Assembly: GCA_937888715.1 (NCBI GenBank)
Contig: CALARU010000178.1
Coordinates: 1-64,000 of the forward strand
Source: an uncultured Planctomycetaceae bacterium
Lineage (GTDB): Bacteria > Planctomycetota > Planctomycetia > Gemmatales > Gemmataceae
Length of the DNA: 64,000 nt
Reading direction: 5' to 3'
Position 1 is the stretch's first letter; each line of letters begins with the position of its first letter. Below are positions 45,562 through 53,931 of this stretch, piece by piece. The notes beneath the pieces are model-generated. The model saw only the letters and a list, made by a program, of their open reading frames with translations. It searched no databases and had not been told where the DNA came from. The position numbers and the translations under genes were made by a program.

Positions 45562-46059
45562 ATGCGTCATGTACTTTCGGCTTTAGTTCAAAATCAACCC
45601 GGCGTGCTTGCACATATCTCTGGCATGCTTGCTTCCCGTGGTTTTAACATCGAAAGCCTCGCTGTAGGCGAGACCGAAGACAAAAATCTTTCCAGAATGA
45701 CTTTTGTCGTTCATGGTACTAATGCTGAGCTTGAACAAGTTCGAAAGCAATTAGATAAAGTCGTTACTGCTGTTCGTGTGGATGATATCAGTTCTGAAAA
45801 TTTCATCGAACGCGACCTAATGCTTATTAAAGTTCAGGCTATGCCAACGCAAAGAGTTGAAATATCTTTGCTCGTTGAAATGTTTCGGGGTAAAGTTGTT
45901 GATATAGGCACCGAAACTCTGGTTATTGAAATCAGCGGACAAGAAACTAAAGTTGTTGCTTTCATTGATCTCATGCGACCCTATGGCATTATTGAACTAG
46001 CCCGAACAGGCAGAATTGCTCTGGTTCGTGGCAAAGGCAGCAAAGAGGTTCGAAATTAA
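45562..46059 (+). CDS. ilvN: Acetolactate synthase small (regulatory) subunit
   Basis: 165 residues. Regulates the large IlvB/IlvI subunit and confers valine feedback inhibition in branched-chain amino acid synthesis. The N-terminal ACT domain is clear: VLSALVQNQPGVLAHISGMLASRGFNIESLAVG (5-37), followed by the C-terminal small-subunit domain (RDLMLIKVQAMPTQRVEI, FRGKVVDIG, LVIEISGQETKVVAFIDLMRPYGIIELARTGRIAL). GGGAGA lies upstream of the ATG. The large subunit and ilvC are not in the window. It overlaps the next gene by one base (TAATG). Confidence 0.96.
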   Translation: MRHVLSALVQNQPGVLAHISGMLASRGFNIESLAVGETEDKNLSRMTFVVHGTNAELEQVRKQLDKVVTAVRVDDISSENFIERDLMLIKVQAMPTQRVEISLLVEMFRGKVVDIGTETLVIEISGQETKVVAFIDLMRPYGIIELARTGRIALVRGKGSKEVRN

Positions 46060-46364
46060 TGAGCAATCAAGAACTGATTCAATCTTCCACACGGACCCTT
46101 AATCCCGAAATTTCTAATACTTTAAACACCCTCACCAAAGGGCAAAGAATCAGAGTTACTCTCAAACTTCGAGTTGGGAGCACTGCAACTTGGATGGCAC
46201 CTGTTGAAGGCATCTTTAGGCATTTCAATTTTCTCTCAACTGGAATAGCAACCGATCGTATTCCTGAAGACGATATCGTCGTTGTGTGTGTTCATTTCAC
46301 CAAAGACAACGGCGAACTAAGTAGTTTCACCGTGGATGACCATACTACCATCGAAAAGATTTAG
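46059..46364 (+). CDS. Small conserved-looking protein coupled to ilvN
   Basis: 101 residues, no family recognised. The stop codon of ilvN overlaps its ATG (TAATG), so translation is coupled. The sequence reads as a small beta-rich domain: LTKGQRIRVTLKLRVGSTATW, then GIFRHFNFLSTGIATDRIPEDDIVVVCVHFTK and a charged end. No signal peptide or membrane span. Coupling suggests a role linked to acetolactate synthase or simply shared transcription. Confidence 0.75.
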   Translation: MSNQELIQSSTRTLNPEISNTLNTLTKGQRIRVTLKLRVGSTATWMAPVEGIFRHFNFLSTGIATDRIPEDDIVVVCVHFTKDNGELSSFTVDDHTTIEKI

Positions 46365-46366
46365 TG

Positions 46367-47323
46367 TTATCTACTGCGCCAGACTTTTTCTTTGCTAAGG
46401 CCCAACGCAGCAACTTTATCTTTGATTAATTCGTAGAATCGTGGAGCATCACCGGGGTAACCTGCGGTTGGTTCAATTCCTGGAACCTGTTCTGCCCAGT
46501 AAGAATTAAATTGTTTCATCAATCTTTCACGCATCCATTTTGCGAGCATACTCGCAAGACCCACCATGGGGTAATTAACATCCGCCTTAGGAAGAATCTT
46601 GAAATTCCAGTTTTGATCCGCACCCAACGATTTGTAATTACTTTCACTTAAGCCCTCCTGCCCCGCAAGAATCAAACCTTTGTTCAAAATGTTTTGCAAT
46701 GTGGCTGAATAATTGTTTTTCCCGCCATGCTTGTCAACATATCCGTAAATAGAATCATTTTGCGAAAAGTTTGATTCAAAATGCTGGAAGATATTTATCA
46801 TCCCTTTGGAAAGAACCGCACCTTTGTTGTCTTCTTTTTCAACAACCTCATTGAATGCCAGTGAGGGCAGGATAAAAAATCTACAATCAAAGGATTCGAA
46901 CCCGGCCTCAGCAAAATTCAAACTGTTCATGGAATGAAGGGCATCCAAATCGATGCCTGGAAGGAAGGTATTTTCTTCGGGTTTAAACCAAGATTCTTGG
47001 GCTAGATCAGTTATCCCATAAACAGACTTTTCATTAAGCCAAGCCCCAAGTGTTTCCTTGGTATTAAAGAATGAAGCAACAGTTCTTTCCAGCCCTTCGA
47101 GGCCTTCTTTTGCATAGGCTTTTTTCGAATCATCCACCAAGGGCTTAGAGTCCGGTTTTTTCTTGGCAGACCGGGAAAGGGTTTTAAAACATTCAACCCA
47201 ATCGCCCTCTCCCTTCCACTTCGCCATTACTCCTGCCATTACAAATGGTCCTAGGTTTGGGCCATAGCCGGCCTCATCCATTCCTACCACCCATGTTGGC
47301 ATCGCACCCTGAAATTGGCTCAT
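46367..47323 (-). CDS. Divergent RNase HII-like protein
   Basis: 318 residues. The start carries the RNase HII signature GMDEAGYGPNLGPFVMAGV (about 14-32, DEAG with the two acidic catalytic residues), then LVDDSKKAYAKEGLEGLER, where RnhB has its DSKK element. The central acidic YVDKHGGKNNY (about 195) and the end ADVNYPMVGLASMLAKWMRERLM (kAD...aSilAKv.Rd pattern) complete the set. It is about 100 residues longer than ordinary RnhB, with an insert in the middle, so it is a distinct branch that may nick RNA:DNA hybrids or have another nucleic-acid role. It converges with the ilvN pair two bases away. Confidence 0.78.
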   Translation of the reverse strand: MSQFQGAMPTWVVGMDEAGYGPNLGPFVMAGVMAKWKGEGDWVECFKTLSRSAKKKPDSKPLVDDSKKAYAKEGLEGLERTVASFFNTKETLGAWLNEKSVYGITDLAQESWFKPEENTFLPGIDLDALHSMNSLNFAEAGFESFDCRFFILPSLAFNEVVEKEDNKGAVLSKGMINIFQHFESNFSQNDSIYGYVDKHGGKNNYSATLQNILNKGLILAGQEGLSESNYKSLGADQNWNFKILPKADVNYPMVGLASMLAKWMRERLMKQFNSYWAEQVPGIEPTAGYPGDAPRFYELIKDKVAALGLSKEKVWRSR

Positions 47324-47383
47324 AAAGTTCTCGAAGTCTTTCTAAAATTTTGTAGTTTATTTAATAACACAAGGAGACCAACA

Positions 47384-47728
47384 ATGCTTAGTGAAAACAT
47401 ATTCTTAAAAATCATCTCGAAAGCAATTCCAGTAACCATAATTCATGAAGATAGTGAATGCCTTGCATTTAACGATATAAATCCGCAGGCGCCTGTTCAT
47501 ATTCTTATAATTCCAAAAAAAGAAATAAAAACGCACGCTGATTTAATGCCAGAAGACGCCCACCTCATGGGGCATCTTCATCTGGTTGCAACCAAGATTG
47601 CAAAAGATCTTGGGCTGGAAAAAGGCTATAGGTTGGTCATTAATTGCAAAGAAACCGGCGGGCAGACTGTGCCCCACATTCATATGCATTTGCTAGGTGG
47701 CAGAAATCTAAGTTGGCCACCAGGTTAA
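47384..47728 (+). CDS. HIT family (histidine triad) protein
   Basis: 114 residues. Hint-like nucleotide-binding hydrolase of purine phosphoramidates. ATG at 47384 has AAGGAGACCAACA in front. Seen: FLKIISKAIPVTIIHEDSECLAFNDINPQAPVHILIIPKKEI in the N-terminal half and the triad TVPHIHMHLLGGR (HxHxH) at the end. Divergent from the RNase HII-like gene. Its stop shares TTAA with the stop of the convergent sulfatase-like gene. Confidence 0.94.
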   Translation: MLSENIFLKIISKAIPVTIIHEDSECLAFNDINPQAPVHILIIPKKEIKTHADLMPEDAHLMGHLHLVATKIAKDLGLEKGYRLVINCKETGGQTVPHIHMHLLGGRNLSWPPG

Positions 47729-48945
47729 TTCGCCAATAAAGCTTCGATTTTTTCCTGTGCTAAAAGGCCATCCTTCTCCAATAGCAAAACTGATTCACCA
47801 ATTTTTTCCTGATACTCAAGTTCTGTTTTAGAAATGTCATTAATCTCTAAAATATCATCGGGCAAAACAAAATACTTAATCAAAGGGTCTGATTTATCAA
47901 GTTCGGAGGGCTTAAGAAAATAAGCCCTAGAATGTGTCCTCATAACTTTTGAACCCGTTTTCGAATCATGAGTGTAGGCAAATTTCCTGCCACTCTCTTC
48001 CACAAACTTTGTTTGCATGATTGATTTCCCTTTGTATCCCTCAAAGGAAATACCGCAGATATCCGCCAAGGTTGGCGCTAAATCAACATCCTGAAAATAT
48101 CCCATTCGCCTTTGCCCACCCTTACCAGACTTAGGCTGGTAAATCAAAAATGGTAAGTGTGCAAATTCACTGTAAAGCCATTCTGGCTTGGTGCCAAAAA
48201 TCCCATGCTGCGAAGTCGCACTTCCTCTATTTGATGTTATTATGATGCTAAAATCTTCCTCGCCATACTTCTCTTGAATTGAAGCCACCATCGCACCTAG
48301 CATATCATCGACCGCGGCCCAAGCGGCGGCACATCCTGCTGCCAACGCCAGATATGTTTTATCATCGCTTGGCTTAAAATCTTCTCCAGGGTTTAGTATT
48401 GGTTCAGGAAACTCCTCATCTTCCGCAACCTCTTCGCGATTAAGAAAATAGTCCTGCAACTCTTCCTGAACGGGTCCTAAAAATTCTTTCCCAGCGTCCC
48501 ACGGTGGAAGCAATGAAGGCACCTCAATCCAAACTAGAGAGTTTTGCTCCTGTTTTTTAAAACTGGCTGATTCAATCATTGCCTGATGATAAGCAAGCGG
48601 GCTCGAAGAATTGGATCTTAGCAGCGTTTTACCGGTAAAATTGGAGGAGAAGCTTAAGCTTAAAGTATCCTTATCTGCGCCTATAAAGTCGGTGATCCAA
48701 CCATTATTTTTTAAAGTTTCAGCCCAACTTGGCAAATTGGTTGGTAAATGATGTGGCATTTGAAAATCCCCACCAAGCCATACCTTTCGTATTTCACCCT
48801 CATCGTAACTACTGCAATAATAATGATCCAAAACCAGACTTTGTGCTGCAATGACATTCATATTTGGCATTTGAGTCCAATTATTGCCATAACAAGGCAG
48901 AAAAGCTGTATTAGCCCCTTTTAAAACAATAATGAAGGCTTTCAT
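47725..48945 (-). CDS. Sulfatase/alkaline-phosphatase-fold protein with missing active-site residues
   Basis: 406 residues. The superfamily shape is visible: AFIIVLKGANTAFLPCYGNNWTQMPNMNVIAAQSLVLDHYYC at the start, KYGEEDFSIIITSNRGSATSQHGIFGTKPEWLYSEFAHLPFLIY in the middle, and FQDVDLAPTLADICGISFEGYKGKSIM after it. The metal-binding aspartates of strand 1 are absent (KGAN), the catalytic CxPxR is absent (YYCSSYDEGEIRK), and the second DHG reads NRG. There is no signal peptide. Catalysis is unlikely in its usual form. It may be a structural or binding relative, or sequence has drifted; the frame is intact. Confidence 0.8.
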   Translation of the reverse strand: MKAFIIVLKGANTAFLPCYGNNWTQMPNMNVIAAQSLVLDHYYCSSYDEGEIRKVWLGGDFQMPHHLPTNLPSWAETLKNNGWITDFIGADKDTLSLSFSSNFTGKTLLRSNSSSPLAYHQAMIESASFKKQEQNSLVWIEVPSLLPPWDAGKEFLGPVQEELQDYFLNREEVAEDEEFPEPILNPGEDFKPSDDKTYLALAAGCAAAWAAVDDMLGAMVASIQEKYGEEDFSIIITSNRGSATSQHGIFGTKPEWLYSEFAHLPFLIYQPKSGKGGQRRMGYFQDVDLAPTLADICGISFEGYKGKSIMQTKFVEESGRKFAYTHDSKTGSKVMRTHSRAYFLKPSELDKSDPLIKYFVLPDDILEINDISKTELEYQEKIGESVLLLEKDGLLAQEKIEALLAN

Positions 48946-49233
48946 AATAATCGTTAATAACCAGATGAAAAAAAGTTAATTGTAACACCAATCAAAACAT
49001 ACAATTACAATTATAATGGCTTTCGCACAGTTTAGTTAAAAGCAAACTGAAAGGTTTGAATCAAAAGAGGCTGAATTGCAAACGAATCGAGCGATTTTAA
49101 TCTCTAGATAATTTTAATGAAAAAACCGAGGAGTACAGTTAATAATATATTGCGCTTTCTCATCATTTAAGTGGGAATTTTTATAAAAGTAATAGCCGCC
49201 TAAATTCCAGCATTTAATCAGGGGTAAAAAGCA
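48946..49233. other. Divergent intergenic region
   Basis: 288 bp, AT-rich, between two divergent genes, so it should carry both promoters. I see no gene, no hairpin of note and no clear promoter pair. Upstream of the fused dehydrogenase a GGGG lies nine bases before a TTG. Confidence 0.4.
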
Positions 49234-52179
49234 TTGGTTCAGGATCCAGCCATACAGGAAATGATTTTCGATGACCTCAAAGGCATCATCACGGGAAAAA
49301 TCCTGATCGATGCACTGTCGATAAAATTATATTCCTGTGACGCTTCGCCATTTGAAGTTACTCCTATTGCAGTTGTTATTCCTAATAATCAAGAAGATGT
49401 AAGCGCAGTGGTAAAGTATGCATTTGAGAAAAAAATCCCTCTGATTCCCAGAGGTTCCGGAACGGGAACTAGTGGCGCAGCACTGGGAAATGGTATCGTC
49501 ATCGATCTATCCCAAAATTTCAAAAATATCATCAGTCTTGAGGATGGGGTTCTTCATGCTGAATGCGGTGTAACAATCAAACAGCTTTCTGATTTTATTA
49601 CACACACCCAATTCAGAATTCCCTCTGCGCCTTGGAATGAAGAACGCTCGCTAGGAGGCTGGTTATCTTCGGATGCTGCCGGCCCTTTCCTTCTTGCGGA
49701 CAAACATCCAAGGCATTATGTCACTGCATTAAAAGTCGTTTTAGATGATGGCTCGATCAGTTGGTTTGAATCACCAACCCTAGGAAGTGAACCTGCGAAG
49801 GAAAAAGTATCCCGCATGGAAATCCTACAAGAGGGTTTTTCCTTTATTCTAGAAGAACAAAAAGAAGAACTACTCGCAGCTTTTTCCACATTGCCTTTCC
49901 CACATGGAAGCTACAACCTATGCGAAATAATCAAATCCAAGAATAATGATATGCACCAAGTTTTTTTGGGGGCGGAAGGAACTCTGGGTATTATTCTTGC
50001 TGCCAAAATCCGGGTGATCGAAAAAAGCCAAAACCCTCAATGGGGCCTTTATTGCTTTAGCACGCTTCAAGAATGCCTGGAGGCTTCCCACTACGCTTTA
50101 CAGCATTCGCCCGATCTTTGCGATATTCTTGAACACCGTTTTTTCAGCCTTGCCAAAGCTAACGATAACCTTTGTGCAGAGTGGATTCATCCAGACACCA
50201 ACGCTGTTTTACTTGTGTGCTTTTCAGGGGTCAATCAAAACACGTCACTTACTGCATTTGAAAAATCAATCTCCGCAACAGGCGTTATACCCATCCGAAC
50301 TTATCATTGCCTAGATGCTTTAACGCCCAACCCTTGGAGGCTGAGGGAAGTCGCATTAAAAGCACTAGCCCGAGTTAAGGGCCCTGAAACATTTCTGCAG
50401 TTCATCGATGATTTGGTTTTGCCAAGAGAAAATCTCGGACAGTTTCTTGAGCAACTTACCACCGTTTTAAAAGATCATGAATCAACTGCGATATATGCCA
50501 TTTGCCCCGGCACAGGCCAGGTACAACTTAGGGTGCTGGGCACACCACAAAAAAGAAAAGAGAGCGCAAGGCTTTGGTCATTAGCAGATAAAGTTTATAG
50601 TTTGGTGCAAGATTTTGGTGGAGCTTTATCCTGTCAGGAAGCACTAGGTTTATCACGTTTACCCTGGCAAACGAAAATCTCTGCGGAAGTGCTGCCCTCC
50701 CTTCGAAAAATCAAAGATTTATTTGATCCATACAACCAATTCAATCCAGGAAAGGTTGTGGGTACTTCTTCTGAAATCCCAATTTGGCCATTTCGCAGCC
50801 TGGGCAACCTTGAAAACCAATCAGAACAAAACATTGATTCTGTAATCAACTTACAACCAATACTAAAATGGAAAGATAACTCGCCGTTAATTGAGGCCTC
50901 GCATTGCAATGGATGTGGACTTTGCAGAACTCAAAGTAGTGCAAAAAGAATGTGCCCCACCAACCGGGTGATTAAAAATGAACACGCCACCCCCAGAGCC
51001 AAGGCAAACCTCGCCCGAATGCTCTTGGGTTCCCCTAAAGATCAACAGTTATTCAGCTCTGAAGAGATGCGGGATATTTCCGATTTATGTATCAACTGCA
51101 GAATGTGTGCAATCGAATGCCCTTCCCATGTTGATATTCCAGGCTTAATGCTGGAAGCAAAAGTTGCCAATGTTGAAATGCATTCCATCGAGAGATCGGA
51201 TTGGGTTTTATCCCGTACCGAACTTTTTTCATCCTTAGGCAGTATGCTTGCGCCACTTTCAAACTTGATATTGGGAAATATCTTTTCAAGATGGCTGATC
51301 GAAAAACTGTTTGGAATTTCGCGATTAAGAAAGATTCCTCCTTTTGCCCGATCAAACTTCATTAAAAGGGCCAAGAAAAAAGGTTGGACAAAAAAACCCT
51401 CTCCTGCAAAACCAAAAGTCGCCTATTTTGTCGATATCTTTGCCAATTACCATGACCCTTCCATTGGCGAAGCCATTGTTGCTATCCTGCATCACAACGG
51501 TATCGAAGTTCATGTTCCTGAAGGTCAAATGGGGTGTGGTATGGCGCCACTAGCCCAAGGGGATATTGATTATGCAAGGACCGCCCTAAAGCAAAATGTC
51601 CGAATTTTTGCTGATTTAGCTCGTGAAGGTTACCCCATCATTTGTTCGGAACCCACCGCTGCGCTTTTTTTCAAGCAGGATGCCGGGCGACTTTTAGAGG
51701 ATCCCGATGTGGATTTGGTTGCTAGCAAGGTGGAAGAATTTACAAGCTTCCTTTGGAATCTTCATATGCAAGGATTGCTAAAAACTGATTTCGCCCCCAT
51801 CGACTTAAGAGTCGGGCAACATGTGCCTTGCCATCTCAAGGCTTTGGGCCAACCTCTGGTAACTTCACAACTTCTTGGGTTGATTCCCCAACTCCATCTC
51901 GAAGCTTTAACCGATTCTTGTTCAGGAATGGCAGGAACTTTTGGGCTTAAGGCTGCGAATCTGAGCCTTTCAAAGAGCATTGGGCAGCCCATGCTTAGCC
52001 ATCTTGAACAATCAAATTTGGTATTGGGAACCACCGAATGCAGTGCCTGTAGAATCCAAATGGAGGATGTTGGAAACAAACAAACCCTGCACCCTGCACA
52101 ATTGCTGGCACTTGCTTACGGCTTAATGCCTGGATTATCGAAAATGGTGCCCAAGCTGGCGGAAAAAAGGTTACCATGA
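49234..52179 (+). CDS. FAD-linked dehydrogenase fused to Fe-S/cysteine-rich domain (GlcD-GlcF / YdiJ type)
   Basis: 981 residues. FAD-binding domain at about 40-230 (PLIPRGSGTGTSGAALGNGIVIDLS), FAD-oxidase C-terminal domain to about 510 (DPYNQFNPGKVVG). Two ferredoxin-like clusters follow: CNGCGLCRTQSSAKRMCP (about 560-577, four cysteines) and CINCRMCAIECP (about 620-631). Cysteine-rich CCG-like modules (GCGMAP, HVPCHLKALGQP, DSCSGMAGTFG, TECSACRIQM) complete it. This layout oxidises 2-hydroxyacids such as glycolate, D-lactate or 2-hydroxyglutarate and hands electrons onward. The substrate is not known. The start is a TTG; the next in-frame ATG is nine codons inside. It overlaps moaD by four bases. 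Confidence 0.92.
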   Translation: MVQDPAIQEMIFDDLKGIITGKILIDALSIKLYSCDASPFEVTPIAVVIPNNQEDVSAVVKYAFEKKIPLIPRGSGTGTSGAALGNGIVIDLSQNFKNIISLEDGVLHAECGVTIKQLSDFITHTQFRIPSAPWNEERSLGGWLSSDAAGPFLLADKHPRHYVTALKVVLDDGSISWFESPTLGSEPAKEKVSRMEILQEGFSFILEEQKEELLAAFSTLPFPHGSYNLCEIIKSKNNDMHQVFLGAEGTLGIILAAKIRVIEKSQNPQWGLYCFSTLQECLEASHYALQHSPDLCDILEHRFFSLAKANDNLCAEWIHPDTNAVLLVCFSGVNQNTSLTAFEKSISATGVIPIRTYHCLDALTPNPWRLREVALKALARVKGPETFLQFIDDLVLPRENLGQFLEQLTTVLKDHESTAIYAICPGTGQVQLRVLGTPQKRKESARLWSLADKVYSLVQDFGGALSCQEALGLSRLPWQTKISAEVLPSLRKIKDLFDPYNQFNPGKVVGTSSEIPIWPFRSLGNLENQSEQNIDSVINLQPILKWKDNSPLIEASHCNGCGLCRTQSSAKRMCPTNRVIKNEHATPRAKANLARMLLGSPKDQQLFSSEEMRDISDLCINCRMCAIECPSHVDIPGLMLEAKVANVEMHSIERSDWVLSRTELFSSLGSMLAPLSNLILGNIFSRWLIEKLFGISRLRKIPPFARSNFIKRAKKKGWTKKPSPAKPKVAYFVDIFANYHDPSIGEAIVAILHHNGIEVHVPEGQMGCGMAPLAQGDIDYARTALKQNVRIFADLAREGYPIICSEPTAALFFKQDAGRLLEDPDVDLVASKVEEFTSFLWNLHMQGLLKTDFAPIDLRVGQHVPCHLKALGQPLVTSQLLGLIPQLHLEALTDSCSGMAGTFGLKAANLSLSKSIGQPMLSHLEQSNLVLGTTECSACRIQMEDVGNKQTLHPAQLLALAYGLMPGLSKMVPKLAEKRLP

Positions 52180-52424
52180 TTAAAATTTCCGTTGTATTCT
52201 TTGCAGGAGCGCGAGATATTGTGGGCCAAAACCGCTTGGAAATGCAAATACCCGCCCTTACTAGTATTGCAAAACTAAGAGCGCTATTAATAGAAAAATT
52301 TCCGCAGCTTGAAAGCCTAGCTACCAGAGCTGCCTTTGCGGTAAACGAAATATTAGTACTTACGGATACTCTTCTTGTCGAAAACGATGAAGTAGCATTT
52401 TTACCAGCAGTTAGTGGTGGATAA
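52176..52424 (+). CDS. moaD: Molybdopterin synthase sulfur carrier subunit
   Basis: 82 residues. Ubiquitin-like sulfur carrier that donates sulfur to precursor Z with MoaE. The start overlaps the previous stop (ATGA). Seen: VVFFAGARDIVGQNRLEM, SIAKLRALLIEKFPQLE, FAVNEILVLTDTLLVENDEVAFLPAVSGG. It ends in the required Gly-Gly. Followed at once by moaE and moaA. Confidence 0.95.
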   Translation: MIKISVVFFAGARDIVGQNRLEMQIPALTSIAKLRALLIEKFPQLESLATRAAFAVNEILVLTDTLLVENDEVAFLPAVSGG

Positions 52425-52430
52425 GGTTTA

Positions 52431-52853
52431 ATGAGCATGCGAATCAAATTAACGAATGAGCCTATTGCACACGAAGAAATGGTTGAAAATTGTCGAACCA
52501 AGTCGGCCGGGGCGATCGTACTTTTCCTGGGAACTGTCAGAGAAATTACCGGAACTGAGCAGACTTTATTTCTGGAATATGAAGCCTTTGCGCCAGTTGC
52601 TGAAAAAACTTTACTTGAAATAGCTGAAGAGGCTACTTCCAAGTGGGGTATTCAAAAAATCGAAATAATTCACCGCTTGGGCATTCTTTATCCTGGTGAA
52701 ACAAGTATTGCTGTTTGCGTAAGTTGCCCCCATCGGGCCGATGCCTTTGCAGCATGTCAGCAAATAATGAATAAGATAAAAGAAGTGGTTCCGATTTGGA
52801 AAAAGGAAACCAGCCCCAAAGGTGTGTCTAACTGGATTCATCCTAAAAATTAA
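52431..52853 (+). CDS. moaE: Molybdopterin synthase catalytic subunit
   Basis: 140 residues. Converts cyclic pyranopterin monophosphate to molybdopterin with MoaD. Motifs: GAIVLFLGTVREITG (about 29-43), FLEYEAFAPVAEKTL, IEIIHRLGILYPGETSIAVCVSCPHRADAF, and the catalytic-lysine region IKEVVPIWKKETS. Starts six bases after moaD; moaA follows. Confidence 0.95.
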   Translation: MSMRIKLTNEPIAHEEMVENCRTKSAGAIVLFLGTVREITGTEQTLFLEYEAFAPVAEKTLLEIAEEATSKWGIQKIEIIHRLGILYPGETSIAVCVSCPHRADAFAACQQIMNKIKEVVPIWKKETSPKGVSNWIHPKN

Positions 52854-52882
52854 CCCAAATGATCCATGAGCCTTGGAAACCA

Positions 52883-53929
52883 ATGAATCCCCTACCAATA
52901 CACGACCCCCTCATTAATAAAGACCTTGCTCAAATTGCAAGCTCTGGCAATCTCGTAGATACTTTTGGGCGGATCCACAATAATCTTCGTATTAGTGTTA
53001 CCGACCGCTGTAATTTACGCTGCGTCTATTGCATGCCTGAGGATGTTCAATTTCTCGATAGCAAGGAACTGCTTTCCTTTGAAGAAATCACTGCCTTTGT
53101 AAAAATCGCAGTATCCCGAGGAGTCAACAAAGTAAGGCTTACCGGTGGCGAGCCACTCCTACGCAGAGATCTTTCGACCTTGGTGGGGTTCCTATCAAAG
53201 ATAAATGAAATTAAGGATCTAAGCCTTACCACCAACGGAATGTTGCTAAAGAGCCAAGCTGTGGCTTTAAAACAGGCAGGTTTAAACCGCATCACTATTA
53301 GCCTCGACACCTTGATCCCAGATCGATTTAAGGATCTTTGTAAAAGAGATGGCTTGGAGCAAACACTTGAAGGCATCGATGCAGGCATAAATGCCGGATT
53401 TCAAAGTATCAAATTAAACGCCGTTTGCATCAAGGGGATCAACGACGACGAAGTAGTTAGCTTGGCGAAATTTGCCCGCGAGAAGCAAATAGAAATTCGA
53501 TTCATTGAGTATATGCCCATAGGGGCCAACCCTTGGGAAAAGGCAAAAGTAATGCTTGCCCACGAAATCCTCGAAAAAATCGATAAAGAAGTTGGCCCAT
53601 TGGTGCCTGCAACCAATTATGACCCAATGGCGCCCGCCATGGAATTTGTTTATGAAGATGGTAAAGGAAAAGTGGGCATAATAGCCTCGGTATCCAAACC
53701 CTTCTGCCAAAGCTGTAATCGGATTCGAATAACTGCCGAAGGAAAGCTGCGAAACTGCCTCTTTGCCTTGGAAGAAATAGACATAAGGCCATTTCTTAGA
53801 CCAGAGGTGGATGAAAAGAGCATTTTAAGTATGTTAGAAACGAGTGTTATTTCTAAATGGGCTGGCCATCAGTTTAATACAAAAGAATTTATCAAGCCCT
53901 CAAGAACCATGCATGCAATTGGCGGCTAA
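52883..53929 (+). CDS. moaA: GTP 3',8-cyclase
   Basis: 348 residues from an ATG with GGA five bases upstream; another in-frame ATG lies at 52859. Radical SAM enzyme for the first step of molybdopterin synthesis. The N-terminal cluster is VTDRCNLRCVYCMPE (CxxxCxxC), the second GTP-binding cluster is CQSCNRIRITAEGKLRNCLF, and the C-terminal tail ends HAIGG. RLTGGEPLLRRDL and LTTNGMLLK are conserved SAM-pocket elements. Third gene of moaD-moaE-moaA; moaC is not here. Confidence 0.97.
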   Translation: MNPLPIHDPLINKDLAQIASSGNLVDTFGRIHNNLRISVTDRCNLRCVYCMPEDVQFLDSKELLSFEEITAFVKIAVSRGVNKVRLTGGEPLLRRDLSTLVGFLSKINEIKDLSLTTNGMLLKSQAVALKQAGLNRITISLDTLIPDRFKDLCKRDGLEQTLEGIDAGINAGFQSIKLNAVCIKGINDDEVVSLAKFAREKQIEIRFIEYMPIGANPWEKAKVMLAHEILEKIDKEVGPLVPATNYDPMAPAMEFVYEDGKGKVGIIASVSKPFCQSCNRIRITAEGKLRNCLFALEEIDIRPFLRPEVDEKSILSMLETSVISKWAGHQFNTKEFIKPSRTMHAIGG

Positions 53930-53931
53930 AT

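Noticed and set aside
51995-52642. 215-codon minus-strand frame across the dehydrogenase, moaD and moaE genes
   Set aside because: Antisense to three well-supported genes and without motifs.
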